Assembly (NCBI GenBank): GCA_016844745.1
Contig: JAERMQ010000026.1
Coordinates: forward strand, 1-60,893
Reading direction: 5' to 3'
DNA from: Ignavibacteria bacterium
GTDB taxonomy: Bacteria > Bacteroidota > Ignavibacteria > Kapaibacteriales > UBA2268
DNA length: 60,893 bases
Below are positions 42,537 through 52,940 of the stretch, piece by piece (position 1 is the stretch's first letter; the number at the start of each line of letters is the position of its first letter). Below the pieces are notes generated by a model. That model searched no databases. It saw nothing but the letters and a program-made list of their open reading frames with translations, and had not been told where the DNA came from. Position numbers and translations under genes: made by a program.

Positions 42537-45194
42537 TTAATTTATATTTTGGTCTATAGCCGGTGTATTATTTCCGTTCAGGAAAGCCTTCGCAAATTTT
42601 TCTATCGTATAATCGCTGACCATCGTTACGTCAATATTGCGTACTGCTCCCATTAATCTTCCCATTACGATTAATCGTTCGTTTATTAATTCGGAATTTA
42701 ACTTCCTTATTGATGCATGGACTAGGTCTTCTTTTTGTAAAACATTGAAACCTAATTTATCCAATACTATAGCAATGAATTTAGCCCTGCGTGTACGCCT
42801 TAAGGTATCGGCTGCACCTCCTTTGAAGTTAAAAGTAATATAGTTATTGTTAATTTCATCAGAGGAATAGGCGTCGAGTCTTGTAAAATGGTAGCCAAGG
42901 CGGGATGAGAAATTAACATAAACTTCAGATATAAAAGCATAGCTGCTGCTGCCGATTTCACCTTCGGAACGTGTTGAATCAACAACGCTTGCCATTAAAA
43001 GATGAGTTAACCCTTTAAAATCGACAGGCATTGGTCCTGACCACTTCACTCCGGGAGAAGTCATACCTTCGATTAGCGCCCTGAATGGGATTGAAATAAT
43101 GTCGGTTGGTTTAATCGCAGGTGAATTAACCGCATGTTTTATACCTCCGCCTAAATCAACAATATACAGGTTCAATGGTACGGTGAAAATCAATCTTTTA
43201 ACCATTTTCTGGTTTAATTTATCTACTTCAAAGAAATTGAACATCTCTTTGATGGCAATTTCATGTGTATATCTGGTAATATCGTGTAAAGTTATGCAAC
43301 CTTCAGGACGAAATGATGATTCGGTAGGGTCAGTCAGATTTAAAGGGAAAATCAACTTCCCAAGTCTTTCAAGAACTTTATAAACAGGGCTAATTTTAAA
43401 ATGATTATCCTTGGTATTAATAAAATTTATTGTTTTTAATTCATCGGATTCGCCTTCATATATTTTACAGTTTACAGCATCGACAATGATTTTCATTCCG
43501 GTTGATAGATTAGAAGTAGCTTTGGTCATATTTAAAATAGTTGGGATTCTAAACTCACGTGCTATTAAAGCAAAATGACCGGTTGTACTGCCTATATTTG
43601 CTACAACAGCGGATGCTTTATGTAAAATACGGGTATATGAAGCTGTAACATGAGAAGTTACTAATATACCACCTTCAGGAAAATTAACAAGGTCCTGAAG
43701 CCGGTTAGCAACAAAAACCTCGCCGGATATAATACCGGAACAAGCTGCATCGCCTCCTTCGGCAATTAATTTAAAATCATCCCGAATGAACTTAAAGTCT
43801 TCGGATGTCGTTTTATTATTAAAAACAAACAAAGGTCTTGCCTGAAGAATGAAAATTTTCCCATTATTATCAATAGCCCATTCGATATCCTGTGTCGAAC
43901 CGAAATAATTTTCAATTGACATGGCAATCTTAGCAAGTTCAACTATTTGTTCTGGTGTTAAGCATGGTGTCTGGGAAATTTCAGGTGGAATTGCTACTTC
44001 TGCAAGACCGTCATTTAGCCTGGTTTGGAGTGCAATTGACTGATTTCCCTGTTTAAATGACAAAATATTGTGTAGTTCATCGCGATTAACTATGAATTGC
44101 TGAGGAGAGATTCTCCCATCAACGATAAGAGCTCCGACTCCGCGGGCAGCTTGAATAATAATACCCTCATTTTTCCTTAACGGGTCATTTGTGAAAATCA
44201 CTCCACTAACGGATGGATTAAGCATTTCCATGCATCCGATACTCATTGGCATATCTTTATCCCTGAATCCGTTAATAAACCGGTACACCAATGATTGAGG
44301 GTCATATTTGGAGAGCAGCACTTCCCAACAAGCATTGATGAAATTCTCCTTTCCCACATTAAGAGCCGTATGATGAAGTCCTGCAAAAGAATGGAGCATG
44401 CTATCCTCACCCATAGCGCTCGAGCGGATTGCAAGAAATTTAATGTGGGGATTACGTGCAATAAAATTATCATAAGCCGCGAATATTTCTAATTCGATTT
44501 CCTCCGGTATATTTGTATTTATCAATAATGCCTGTAATTCCTGGCTGGCTTTTTGTACTACTGAAATATCCTGAAAATCTATTGCCTTAATAATCGTACT
44601 AATCTGGCTGCGAACATCGGCATAGTTAAAAATATCATCGAAACAACGTGAAGTTAAAACGAATGCTTCGGGTATATTAATATTAAGCTTATGTTTTAAT
44701 TCGCCTAATCTGCTCATTTTTTTACCGACACCGATTATGTCGGAGTTGGTAATTTCATTAATATCCAATGTATATGGTATATTCTGACTAATATAATGTT
44801 TCTTTTCGCAGGTATTGCATGACTGTTCAGGGCAGTCCCATCTTTCAGGACAGTAAAATGCAGGTGATAGAATATCAATAAGTTGTTCTTCAATAATATC
44901 GATTTTTTTCAATAATGGAGCAAAATGCCCATTCCGCATTAATTTTAATTGGTTAACTATTCCACGTGTTTTATCGATAATGTCATTGCTGATTCTTTCC
45001 CCGTAACCAATAGTAATAGGTCCTTCGGCAGTTAGTTTTTCACTGAATTCGCTCATTAATTTTAATACTTCATCATTAAAGTCGAGAAGCGCCTGAAAAT
45101 TTTTAAACTTCTCCTTCAGGAAGACGGAATCGGCAGAAATTTCTTCTTCTGACTTTTTGAAATGTTTCCCTAACTTTTGAAAAAATTTTAACAT
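42537..45194 (-). CDS. PEP-synthase-like phosphotransfer protein, paralog 1
   Basis: 885 residues. N-terminal helical region, a Cys cluster Cx5Cx4Cx2C (115, 121, 126, 129), ATP-grasp domain of PPDK_N type (about 160-480; AIRSSAMGEDSMLHSFAGLH, GVIFTNDP, DIEWAIDNNGKIFILQARPL) and swivelling phosphohistidine domain with His at about 538 (GSTTGHFALIAREFRIPT). The usual C-terminal PEP/pyruvate TIM barrel is absent; instead there is a distinct domain shared with paralog 2 (GMTSPGVKWSG, SRLGYHFTRLDAYSSDE, FKGGAADTLRRTRR, GRLMGAVRNIDVTM). So it likely phosphorylates an unknown acceptor rather than pyruvate. Confidence 0.8.
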   Translation of the reverse strand: MLKFFQKLGKHFKKSEEEISADSVFLKEKFKNFQALLDFNDEVLKLMSEFSEKLTAEGPITIGYGERISNDIIDKTRGIVNQLKLMRNGHFAPLLKKIDIIEEQLIDILSPAFYCPERWDCPEQSCNTCEKKHYISQNIPYTLDINEITNSDIIGVGKKMSRLGELKHKLNINIPEAFVLTSRCFDDIFNYADVRSQISTIIKAIDFQDISVVQKASQELQALLINTNIPEEIELEIFAAYDNFIARNPHIKFLAIRSSAMGEDSMLHSFAGLHHTALNVGKENFINACWEVLLSKYDPQSLVYRFINGFRDKDMPMSIGCMEMLNPSVSGVIFTNDPLRKNEGIIIQAARGVGALIVDGRISPQQFIVNRDELHNILSFKQGNQSIALQTRLNDGLAEVAIPPEISQTPCLTPEQIVELAKIAMSIENYFGSTQDIEWAIDNNGKIFILQARPLFVFNNKTTSEDFKFIRDDFKLIAEGGDAACSGIISGEVFVANRLQDLVNFPEGGILVTSHVTASYTRILHKASAVVANIGSTTGHFALIAREFRIPTILNMTKATSNLSTGMKIIVDAVNCKIYEGESDELKTINFINTKDNHFKISPVYKVLERLGKLIFPLNLTDPTESSFRPEGCITLHDITRYTHEIAIKEMFNFFEVDKLNQKMVKRLIFTVPLNLYIVDLGGGIKHAVNSPAIKPTDIISIPFRALIEGMTSPGVKWSGPMPVDFKGLTHLLMASVVDSTRSEGEIGSSSYAFISEVYVNFSSRLGYHFTRLDAYSSDEINNNYITFNFKGGAADTLRRTRRAKFIAIVLDKLGFNVLQKEDLVHASIRKLNSELINERLIVMGRLMGAVRNIDVTMVSDYTIEKFAKAFLNGNNTPAIDQNIN

Positions 45195-45269
45195 AATTCA
45201 GTTTTCTTATAAATTATTTTCAACTAATTAAGTGTTTAGACATTTAGCCTATATGAATTTAGTCTTTAG

Positions 45270-45421
45270 GGGGCTTCTAAAAATTGTCATTCTGAGCGAA
45301 GCGAAGAATCCAGTCTTCTTTAAAATCAACAAGATAGATTCTTCGCTTCGCTCAGAATGACAGTCTGATTCTTCGCTTCGCTCAGAATGACAGTCTAAAT
45401 TGAATTTTTTGAACCCACCTT
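45270..45421. repeat. Palindromic element family B, copy 2, with extra arm
   Basis: Same hairpin and ends as 18251-18370 (ttctaaaaattgtcatt ... gaacccacct), but the right arm (ttcttcgcttcgctcagaa plus tgacagtct) is duplicated in tandem (period 30). The remaining intergenic DNA to 45579 holds only short tagtcttta/tagactgtag words, no gene. Confidence 0.88.
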
Positions 45422-45579
45422 TAGGCTATTTTACCGGAGTTTAATAGGTTGTAGACTAATAGTTAAAAAAGAATGTCCGGCATATCTTTCTATTTTTAAT
45501 CTAAACACACAGCTTAAACACCTACAGTCTAAAAGTCTTTAGGCTAACAACCTGTATTGCAAATATAAATAAAAGTTGT

Positions 45580-46626
45580 TTAGAATCTCCTTTTTCTTGC
45601 TTCTAAAAACCATTTTATTAAAATTACAAAACTGACAAAACTTGCGGATAACATAATAATTAACGAAGATAAGAATTTAAATATCCATACATGAAAAGTT
45701 ATGTCCATAAGTTTTAATAAGACTGATAAAGCTGCAAGTAATATCAGCAGCGCAAATAATATTCTTATACCATAACCCCTGATATATTTAACAGAAGCTA
45801 CACCTAATTGGGTACCAATACCGGCGCCAATCATCATATATAATGATGCAATGATATCAACTTTACCTTTCAATGCGTAAGAAAATGTACCATAAGCTGC
45901 TGTCAATCCGACACTCATTAATGAAGTTCCTACTGCTATTATAGTCGGGCAACCAATCACATAAATCAGGCAGGGTAATATTATGAATCCTCCTCCGAAA
46001 CCCATCAATCCGGCAATAAGACCTGAAAAAAAGAATACTGAAATAACTACCCATAAAGAAATAGAATAAATTCCGGAAATTTCAAAAGAAAGCATCGGAG
46101 GAATTTTTAATGATTGAACCTTTTTTGCAAGGTTGGAAGTTTCTTCCGAATCAATTTCATTCCTGGTTTTATTTTCTGTCTTGGTTGTATCGCTTAGTAT
46201 TCGTTTTCTAATGATAAAATAATCGTATAACATATATAAACCTACTCCTGATAGGGAAATAATATATACGATATGCACGACTATTTCAGCAGCATTATAT
46301 TTCTCAAGCCACAATACAAACTGCGCTCCTATTTCGACACCGATAAAAGAACCAACGACCGATAGGAATGCTAATTTCCAATCGACATTACCAAGTTGGA
46401 AATGCTTTCTTGTACCTACGATAGAAATGGCAAAACCATTGGAAAGGGCAGTACCATTGGCTACTGATATATTGAAACCGAAAATACTTAAAATCAAATT
46501 AACTATCCAACCGCCACCAATTCCGAAAAAACCTCCTAAAACACCAACAAAAAAACCTATTACAATTAGTAACAATACATTAAATTCTATCCCGGCGATT
46601 GGAAAATGCAAATTTAGTATTTCCAT
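45580..46626 (-). CDS. TSUP-family exporter (TauE/SafE), paralog 1
   Basis: 348 residues, eight or so helices in two halves, each with the glycine motif (GGFFGIGGGWI and GLMGFGGGFIILP). A cytoplasmic loop of about 50 residues (155-195) divides the halves. TSUP proteins move sulfite, sulfonates or small carboxylates. It lies between the two PEP-synthase-like genes. A second TSUP, at 55525-56586, aligns over the whole length and shares the YIRGYGIRILFA stretch. Confidence 0.88.
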   Translation of the reverse strand: MEILNLHFPIAGIEFNVLLLIVIGFFVGVLGGFFGIGGGWIVNLILSIFGFNISVANGTALSNGFAISIVGTRKHFQLGNVDWKLAFLSVVGSFIGVEIGAQFVLWLEKYNAAEIVVHIVYIISLSGVGLYMLYDYFIIRKRILSDTTKTENKTRNEIDSEETSNLAKKVQSLKIPPMLSFEISGIYSISLWVVISVFFFSGLIAGLMGFGGGFIILPCLIYVIGCPTIIAVGTSLMSVGLTAAYGTFSYALKGKVDIIASLYMMIGAGIGTQLGVASVKYIRGYGIRILFALLILLAALSVLLKLMDITFHVWIFKFLSSLIIMLSASFVSFVILIKWFLEARKRRF

Positions 46627-46675
46627 TTGTGTTTCTTACAGTTAATAATTATTCTAAAACATACGGCTTTAATCT

Positions 46676-49306
46676 TCAGTTTTGAATTATTCTTTGAGCT
46701 GGCGATGATTCACCATTTAAAAATGCTTCTACAAATAAAGAAACATGTTCATCTGATAGCATAATTACATCAGTATTTCGTACAGCACCCATTAACTTTC
46801 CGAGTTCGGAAATCAAATTATATACCCTCTCCTTTGGAATATTCCTTATTTTAGCTGTCATACTATCCTCCTTACAGTAAGTATCAAAATCCAATGCTTC
46901 CAAAATCTTAGAAATAACTTCAATCCTTCTGGACTTTCGTAACATATTTGCAGCTCCACCTTTAAAATTGAAATTAATATAATTTGTATTTATCTGGTCA
47001 GAAGCAAATGAATCCAATCTTGAAAAATGATAGCCTAACTGGGAAAAGAAATTAAGGTATTTATCAGATATTAAGGCATAACTTTTCTGATTCAATGAAA
47101 CATTTTGAACATTGGGGTCTCCAATATTACCGAGAATCATATCTGCAAAGCCTTTACCATCCAAAGAAACAAAACCCGACCAAGTGATTCCGGGCGTTGT
47201 CATACCAGTAATTAAGGATAACAACGGCTTGGATAAAATATCATTTATCATTAAAATGTTTGAACCAATCTCTTTAATTCCTTTTCCCAAATCAATTATA
47301 TATAAATCTATTGGAACATCAAATTTTAGTTTATATGTTTTCAATTGTTCCAAGTTTTCATCAGGATTAAATTTAAACATTGCCCTGATTGACATTTCAT
47401 GCACATATCGGATAATATCATGAATTGTATGGCAATTATCCAAATTAAAATTCGACGATTCAGAATCAACTAAATTTAAATTAAACAAATATTTAGTTAA
47501 ATTCGACCAAATTGTATAAAGCGGGCTAATCATAAACTGACTTCGTTTATTTATATCAAATTTTTCTTCTAAATTAATTTCCCGGACCGTACCTTCATAT
47601 ACCCTTGATTCATGGGCTATTACGGTAACATCGGTTCCATCAGTTAATACTGAACTTGCATTCATAACATTAGTTAATAATGGTACATTCATTTCCCGTG
47701 CAATAATTGAAAGATGCCCGGTTGTACTGCCAACATCAGTAACTAAAGCTGACATTTTTTGCATAGCTGATGTTAATTCTATTAAATTTTTTCTTGCAAC
47801 TACAACAGAACCTTCTTTTATTTTTGCAATATCTCGTATTGTCTTGATTTGGATAACTTTGCCGAAACCTACACCTGAACTGCAGCAATCTCCCTTTTTG
47901 ATAAGGATATTATACTTCCTGTCCAATTCTTCAATAAAAATTTTATTTTCATCTTTGATTTCAAATGGTTTTGTGATTTTCAAGGGCCTAGTTTGAAGTA
48001 TATAAACAATACCATTCTTCCCAACAGCCCATTCAATATCTTGTGGTTTATGGTAATGTTCTTCAATTTTTTTAGCATAATTATATAAGATATTTATTTC
48101 ATCCGTTAATAAATTTGGCTTATCATACAAACCGGTAAATTTATCATTAGTTTTATCAATGCTAATCTTATCTGAGATTTCTATAAACTCCCCATTTTCC
48201 AAAGTATAAAGTATTTTAATATGTTCGTTAATATTAGTGACAATATATTGCTGGGGTTTAACGGTTCCTTCAACTACAGGTACACCTAAACCCCAAACAG
48301 ATTGTATGAGCATTCCATCTATCAATTGATTAGGGTCTTTTGTATATATGACCCCTCCGGATTTGGCATCAACCATTTCAAGACAACCAACACACATAGG
48401 TATATCTTCATCTCTCATTCCTGATAAGAATCTGTATGTTACTGATTGTGGTGAATATAATGAAATTAAAACTTCAAGAACAGCATCAATCAGGTATTCC
48501 TTAGTAATATTTAAAATTGAGCTATATAACCCTGCAAAAGAATACTTTTCACTATCCTCACCAAGTGCGCTTGAACGTACTGCTAAATGAACATTTCTGT
48601 TACCGAATATATTATCAAATCCTTTTAAAATTGCATTTTCAATGTATTCAGGTATTTGAGTGGCAATTATCAAAGCCTGAACCTGACGGCTAACGTATAG
48701 CACACGCCTTGTATCACTGAAATCTACTTTTTTGAATAAATATTTTTTTTTATTCCGGGCATTTGCTTTTCTCAATATATCTTCAAGTAGTCTAACCGAT
48801 AGGCAAAAACCATCAGGAACAGGTATACCAAGTATATTTTTAACTTCACCAAGGTGTGCCATTTTGTTCCCGACCTGAATAGTGTTGCAATCTGTTACCT
48901 CATTTAAATTAAAAAAAAATGGCGTCTTATTGAGAAGGTATTTGACTTTTTCACAATCCTCACAAATGGTATTTGGGCAAGTTAAATCATCAGGGCATTT
49001 TATTGTGGGAATCAGCGCTAATTCTGAAGCGATTTTTAATTCATTTAGCTTATCTATCAGGGGAGAAAATACTTCACCAACTTGATTTATTAGTCTTCTT
49101 GTCATATTTAAAGTTTTATCAAATAATAAATCGAGTTGGTTTAAGGCAAATTCAGATGAAAAAGGTTTCCCCGACGCTAAAACTTCAGAAAGATTACTCA
49201 TTGCATTATGAGCATCCTCGTTATAATTTAGAAGTTCCTGAAAATGTTTGTACTTCTCCGGAAAACTAATTGTTTTTTGATTCCAATTTTTTTTTCTATT
49301 TGCCAT
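46676..49306 (-). CDS. PEP-synthase-like phosphotransfer protein, paralog 2
   Basis: 876 residues with the same plan as 42537-45194: Cx5Cx4Cx2C cluster (104, 110, 115, 118), PPDK_N ATP-grasp (AVRSSALGEDSEKYSFAGLY, GVIYTKDP, DIEWAVGKNGIVYILQTRPL), phosphohistidine domain (GSTTGHLSIIAREMNVP, His about 532), and the same unassigned C-terminal domain (GMTTPGITWSG, SQLGYHFSRLDSFASDQ, FKGGAANMLRKSRR, GKLMGAVRNTDVIM). It begins 15 bp after the sensor kinase stop, so it belongs to that transcript. Confidence 0.8.
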   Translation of the reverse strand: MANRKKNWNQKTISFPEKYKHFQELLNYNEDAHNAMSNLSEVLASGKPFSSEFALNQLDLLFDKTLNMTRRLINQVGEVFSPLIDKLNELKIASELALIPTIKCPDDLTCPNTICEDCEKVKYLLNKTPFFFNLNEVTDCNTIQVGNKMAHLGEVKNILGIPVPDGFCLSVRLLEDILRKANARNKKKYLFKKVDFSDTRRVLYVSRQVQALIIATQIPEYIENAILKGFDNIFGNRNVHLAVRSSALGEDSEKYSFAGLYSSILNITKEYLIDAVLEVLISLYSPQSVTYRFLSGMRDEDIPMCVGCLEMVDAKSGGVIYTKDPNQLIDGMLIQSVWGLGVPVVEGTVKPQQYIVTNINEHIKILYTLENGEFIEISDKISIDKTNDKFTGLYDKPNLLTDEINILYNYAKKIEEHYHKPQDIEWAVGKNGIVYILQTRPLKITKPFEIKDENKIFIEELDRKYNILIKKGDCCSSGVGFGKVIQIKTIRDIAKIKEGSVVVARKNLIELTSAMQKMSALVTDVGSTTGHLSIIAREMNVPLLTNVMNASSVLTDGTDVTVIAHESRVYEGTVREINLEEKFDINKRSQFMISPLYTIWSNLTKYLFNLNLVDSESSNFNLDNCHTIHDIIRYVHEMSIRAMFKFNPDENLEQLKTYKLKFDVPIDLYIIDLGKGIKEIGSNILMINDILSKPLLSLITGMTTPGITWSGFVSLDGKGFADMILGNIGDPNVQNVSLNQKSYALISDKYLNFFSQLGYHFSRLDSFASDQINTNYINFNFKGGAANMLRKSRRIEVISKILEALDFDTYCKEDSMTAKIRNIPKERVYNLISELGKLMGAVRNTDVIMLSDEHVSLFVEAFLNGESSPAQRIIQN

Positions 49307-49321
49307 CTAAATTTCTGCAAG

Positions 49322-51013
49322 CTAAATTTTAGAATTTAAGGGAAATTCTATTGTAAATGTTGTTCCTTTTCCTAATTTGCTTTCAACTTTTATCGAGCCA
49401 CCCAGATTTTTTATGATACTGAAACTTACGGATAGTCCAAGCCCAGTCCCCTTACCAACCGGTTTAGTAGTATAGAAAGGAAGAAAGATTTTATTAATTT
49501 TATCCTCCGGTATTCCTACTCCGGTATCACTAACCGAAATATATATTTTTTCCGAATCAAAAGATGTAACAAATATAATCTGACCGGAGCCTTCAATAGC
49601 GTCGTGGGCATTATTCAACAAATTTATAAGAACTTGTTTCATTTGATTGTTATCTGATAGTACTGTTGGAAAATTTTTTGAATATTTTCTTATTATTTCA
49701 ATATTATCAACCTTCATTTCCCGTTCTAAAAATCCACTTACTAAGTCCTCGATAATTTCGTTAAAATTACATTCGGATAATTCGTTTTCATTCTTCCTTA
49801 CAAATGTCAGCAGCTTATTATTAATATCCTTTATTCTATAAACAGCATTGATTATCTTTTTAAAATTCAGTTCCAAATCATTAAGAGTTTTGCTACTGTT
49901 GAATTTCGGATTTGCATAGTCTTGCATTATCCCAACTTCATTTGCAATGATATTTAATGGGTTCCCAATTTCATGGGCAATACCGGAGGCAAGTTCGCCT
50001 ACAGTAGCTAACTTGGATGCTTGCTCGAGTTGGTGTTTTGCTATTTGTTTTTCTTTTTCCGTTTTAACAATATTTTTAGACCGGATAATAATTATTAGAA
50101 ACAACAAAAGCAATATTGTAATTGAGGACAATATCAATTCAATTTTAAGATTGTAATATGATTTAATAGAAAATTCCTTTTCTATTACGATAACTGCCCA
50201 ATCAACACCTGATATCCAGGAAAAAGCGAAAGTTCTTTTTTCTTTATTTAATTTGAATTCATCAATCCCTATTCCGCTTAGTTTTGAAGTTATAAATGGA
50301 GACCTACTCATAGGGCTGCTTATTTCATTTGGGACTAATTGGTATATGCTCTCCTTGTTCACAATAAGAATATATACATCATTAGATTTTTCAAACGACG
50401 TCATGTATTTGTATATTTTTTGCGGGTCTAATGAGACTTTAAATATTATTCTTTTATTATTTTTAGTTAATTTAACACCGATGGTAAAGTGGGGTGTTTT
50501 TCTTAGTCCCTGATATATATTTGTGATTACAAAGTTGTTAGAAGATAATACCAAATCTTTGAACCAGGATTCATTGCCATACTCTTTTTTTTCTAAAAAA
50601 GATAAAGGTCCGGAATACTCTAATTGAATTGATGTTGTATCGAAATAGCCCATATCAATAAATGCATCACTATTTCTTTTCAATCTTTGTAACATATCAT
50701 TTAAATTCTTTTTATCAATAGGATACTTATAATCCGGACTTTGAATGATGCTTAAAATGTTGTTAATTCTCTCATAGAGAAAAATATCAATGATTCTTGA
50801 TTGGTTCTCAGCTACAGACATAAGATGCATCTCCCGGCTTTTTGTCATCAAATCATTGTATTGATAGTGAAAATATATAATGATAAATGCAAATGGTAGA
50901 AGATATAATATTATCAACCTAATGAAATAATTTCTTCTTAATGAGCTATACATTTTTTTTGAAATGGTACTTTCAAAAATTAGCTCATCACTTGCAAATT
51001 GTTCATTTTTCAT
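49322..51013 (-). CDS. Sensor histidine kinase with periplasmic dCache-like domain
   Basis: 563 residues. Helix 1 at 31-50, periplasmic domain 51-290 (NESWFKDLVLSSNNFVITNIY, a dCache pattern that often senses carboxylates), helix 2 at 291-311, HisKA of NtrB/DctB type with His347 (GIAHEIGNPLNI) and HATPase_c (DTGVGIPEDKINKIFLPFY, GTGLGLSVSFSII). Located just after the antiporter and the two receiver genes in transcription order, it is the obvious phosphate donor for those receivers. Confidence 0.9.
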   Translation of the reverse strand: MKNEQFASDELIFESTISKKMYSSLRRNYFIRLIILYLLPFAFIIIYFHYQYNDLMTKSREMHLMSVAENQSRIIDIFLYERINNILSIIQSPDYKYPIDKKNLNDMLQRLKRNSDAFIDMGYFDTTSIQLEYSGPLSFLEKKEYGNESWFKDLVLSSNNFVITNIYQGLRKTPHFTIGVKLTKNNKRIIFKVSLDPQKIYKYMTSFEKSNDVYILIVNKESIYQLVPNEISSPMSRSPFITSKLSGIGIDEFKLNKEKRTFAFSWISGVDWAVIVIEKEFSIKSYYNLKIELILSSITILLLLFLIIIIRSKNIVKTEKEKQIAKHQLEQASKLATVGELASGIAHEIGNPLNIIANEVGIMQDYANPKFNSSKTLNDLELNFKKIINAVYRIKDINNKLLTFVRKNENELSECNFNEIIEDLVSGFLEREMKVDNIEIIRKYSKNFPTVLSDNNQMKQVLINLLNNAHDAIEGSGQIIFVTSFDSEKIYISVSDTGVGIPEDKINKIFLPFYTTKPVGKGTGLGLSVSFSIIKNLGGSIKVESKLGKGTTFTIEFPLNSKI

Positions 51014-51110
51014 TGAATTAATTTCTTTTAAGTTAATAAAATCAATTCATTTTTAATTAAAAACGAAAAATATTCAAAATAATTATTTAAAATTTGTAAG
51101 ATTAAAACAA

Positions 51111-52427
51111 CTACATGAAAATCAACTGTATTAATATATAGATTGGTAATAAGACAATCAGCGAAAACTTATACATATATTCAAAAAAATGTGGCATTTT
51201 TATATGATTATGCTCTGCAATCGCTTTAACCATAAAGTTTGGTCCGTTGCCAATGTATGTCATCGCTCCGAAAAATACCGAACCTAAAGAAATTGCATAT
51301 AAAATTGACTCGTTTATTCCGGCTACCAATCCTTTCTCTCCTAATATTACAAGTCCTTTGGCAAGTGAATGAAATGTTACTGCCGTAGGAGTATTATCAA
51401 GGAAACTGCTCAAAGAACCTGATGAATAATAAAATTGTACGGGGCTGATTATTCCGAGAGTTGACGCATTATTTTCCAGGTAAATCAAGCAGGGAACCAT
51501 CGTTATAAAAATTCCAAGGAAAAGATATGCAACTTCTTCGATTGGACCCCAGTTGAACCTGTTATAATATCTCACTTGTTTCTTTGTCAATATCAGAGAA
51601 AGTACTGCCATAGTAATTATCACAACTTCACGGGTGTATGAAGTAAAAGTAAATGGTACTATCCACGAAATAAAACCCGGATTAAGAAAAGCTACCGATA
51701 ATACAACACCAATCAGAAAAATAAAATTTACCTTTCCAAGTAGTTTTATTGGCTTCTGTTCTGTCTTTTCACGAATTTTTACAGCAGGGTCTTCTTTTTT
51801 CCAATAATAGCTATCAACAAAATAATATATAATTAATAATAATCCATTAGTGAGGAACCATTCGGGAAACAGATTGAAAAACCAGAAGAAATCCGCTCCG
51901 CGGAGATACATCATAAACAATGGTGGGTCTCCTAAAGGAGTTAATAATCCACCGCAATTTGCAACAATTGCTATGAAAAATAAAATCGAATGTACTTTGT
52001 ATTTTCTTAAATGTATTGTTTTCATTAAAGGACGAATTAAAAGCATCGCCGCTCCTGTCGTTCCCATAAACGACGCAAGCACTGCTCCGATTCCGATTAT
52101 TACTGAGTTATTCGACGGCTTGGCTTCTATATCTCCATCTACATATATACCACCGGTTATAACGAATAATGAACCGAGTAATATTATAAAAGGTATATAG
52201 TCAAAAATCATAGTATGAGTCAATTCTTGCGAAAGTCCTGTTAAAATAAGCCATAGTGCGGTAGGTATCCCTAAAACCAATGCTATGAACAGTTTATTTA
52301 GATTTTTCTCCCAGTACCAATTTGCTGCAATCGGCATAACTGCAATAGAACCTAACATTAAAATAAAGGGGAGTAATGCCCAAATGGGAATATTATTAAT
52401 ATGTATTTGAGTTTCGTTCATATTCAT
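51111..52427 (-). CDS. CitMHS_2/NhaD-type membrane transporter
   Basis: 438 residues with about 11-12 helices. Motifs: ASFMGTTGAAMLLIRPLM, VANCGGLLTPLGDPPLFMMYLRG, SFLDNTPTAVTFHSLA and MTYIGNGPNFMVKAIAEH, the paired loops of the ArsB/NhaD ion-transporter superfamily. Family members are called sodium:proton antiporters or citrate carriers; the substrate is not clear. It starts 11 bp after the stop of the receiver gene. Confidence 0.85.
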   Translation of the reverse strand: MNMNETQIHINNIPIWALLPFILMLGSIAVMPIAANWYWEKNLNKLFIALVLGIPTALWLILTGLSQELTHTMIFDYIPFIILLGSLFVITGGIYVDGDIEAKPSNNSVIIGIGAVLASFMGTTGAAMLLIRPLMKTIHLRKYKVHSILFFIAIVANCGGLLTPLGDPPLFMMYLRGADFFWFFNLFPEWFLTNGLLLIIYYFVDSYYWKKEDPAVKIREKTEQKPIKLLGKVNFIFLIGVVLSVAFLNPGFISWIVPFTFTSYTREVVIITMAVLSLILTKKQVRYYNRFNWGPIEEVAYLFLGIFITMVPCLIYLENNASTLGIISPVQFYYSSGSLSSFLDNTPTAVTFHSLAKGLVILGEKGLVAGINESILYAISLGSVFFGAMTYIGNGPNFMVKAIAEHNHIKMPHFFEYMYKFSLIVLLPIYILIQLIFM

Positions 52428-52438
52428 AACTTAATGTA

Positions 52439-52834
52439 TTATAAAATTATAATTTCATTTTTTTGCCTCGACTCCAAAGCCAAGCGAATAACCGTTACCA
52501 ATCTATCTATATCTATCGGTTTGGTAATAAAGCAAAATGCTCCTAATTCAGTAGTTTCCTTAGAAACTTCCTCTGAGCCATGAGCTGTTAGAATTATTAC
52601 TTCAATACCTTCATTCTTATTCTTTATTTTTTCAAGAACCTCCTGACCATTAATACCGGGCATTTTGAGGTCTAAAAGTACAATATCGTATTTATTTTTC
52701 TCTGCCGATTCCAATGCAGAAAAGCCATCAGGGGCTTTGGTTACTTCAAAGCCCCTCATTTCCATTCTGAGTGCTATTGTATCGAGAAAATCAATTTCAT
52801 CATCTACAATCAGAAGCTTGACTTTTTTCTCCAT
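52439..52834 (-). CDS. Stand-alone response regulator receiver
   Basis: 131 residues, only a receiver: DD at 11-12, Asp55 (IVLLDLKMPGINGQE), TAHGS, and KPIDID with the conserved Lys. No output domain. It is strikingly similar to the receiver fused to the transporter at 52941-54731 (LKMP, GSxE, KPxDIDxLV), so the two probably arose by duplication. It could compete for, or relay, phosphate from the kinase at 49322. Confidence 0.92.
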   Translation of the reverse strand: MEKKVKLLIVDDEIDFLDTIALRMEMRGFEVTKAPDGFSALESAEKNKYDIVLLDLKMPGINGQEVLEKIKNKNEGIEVIILTAHGSEEVSKETTELGAFCFITKPIDIDRLVTVIRLALESRQKNEIIIL

Positions 52835-52940
52835 TTGCGTTCCCTATAGTTAATATTGTTTTTTTAGGAAAAAATAATTCAATAATTGATTTAAATTTCT
52901 TGAAAACAATTATAACCTTAAATGATTTATTAACTTACTT

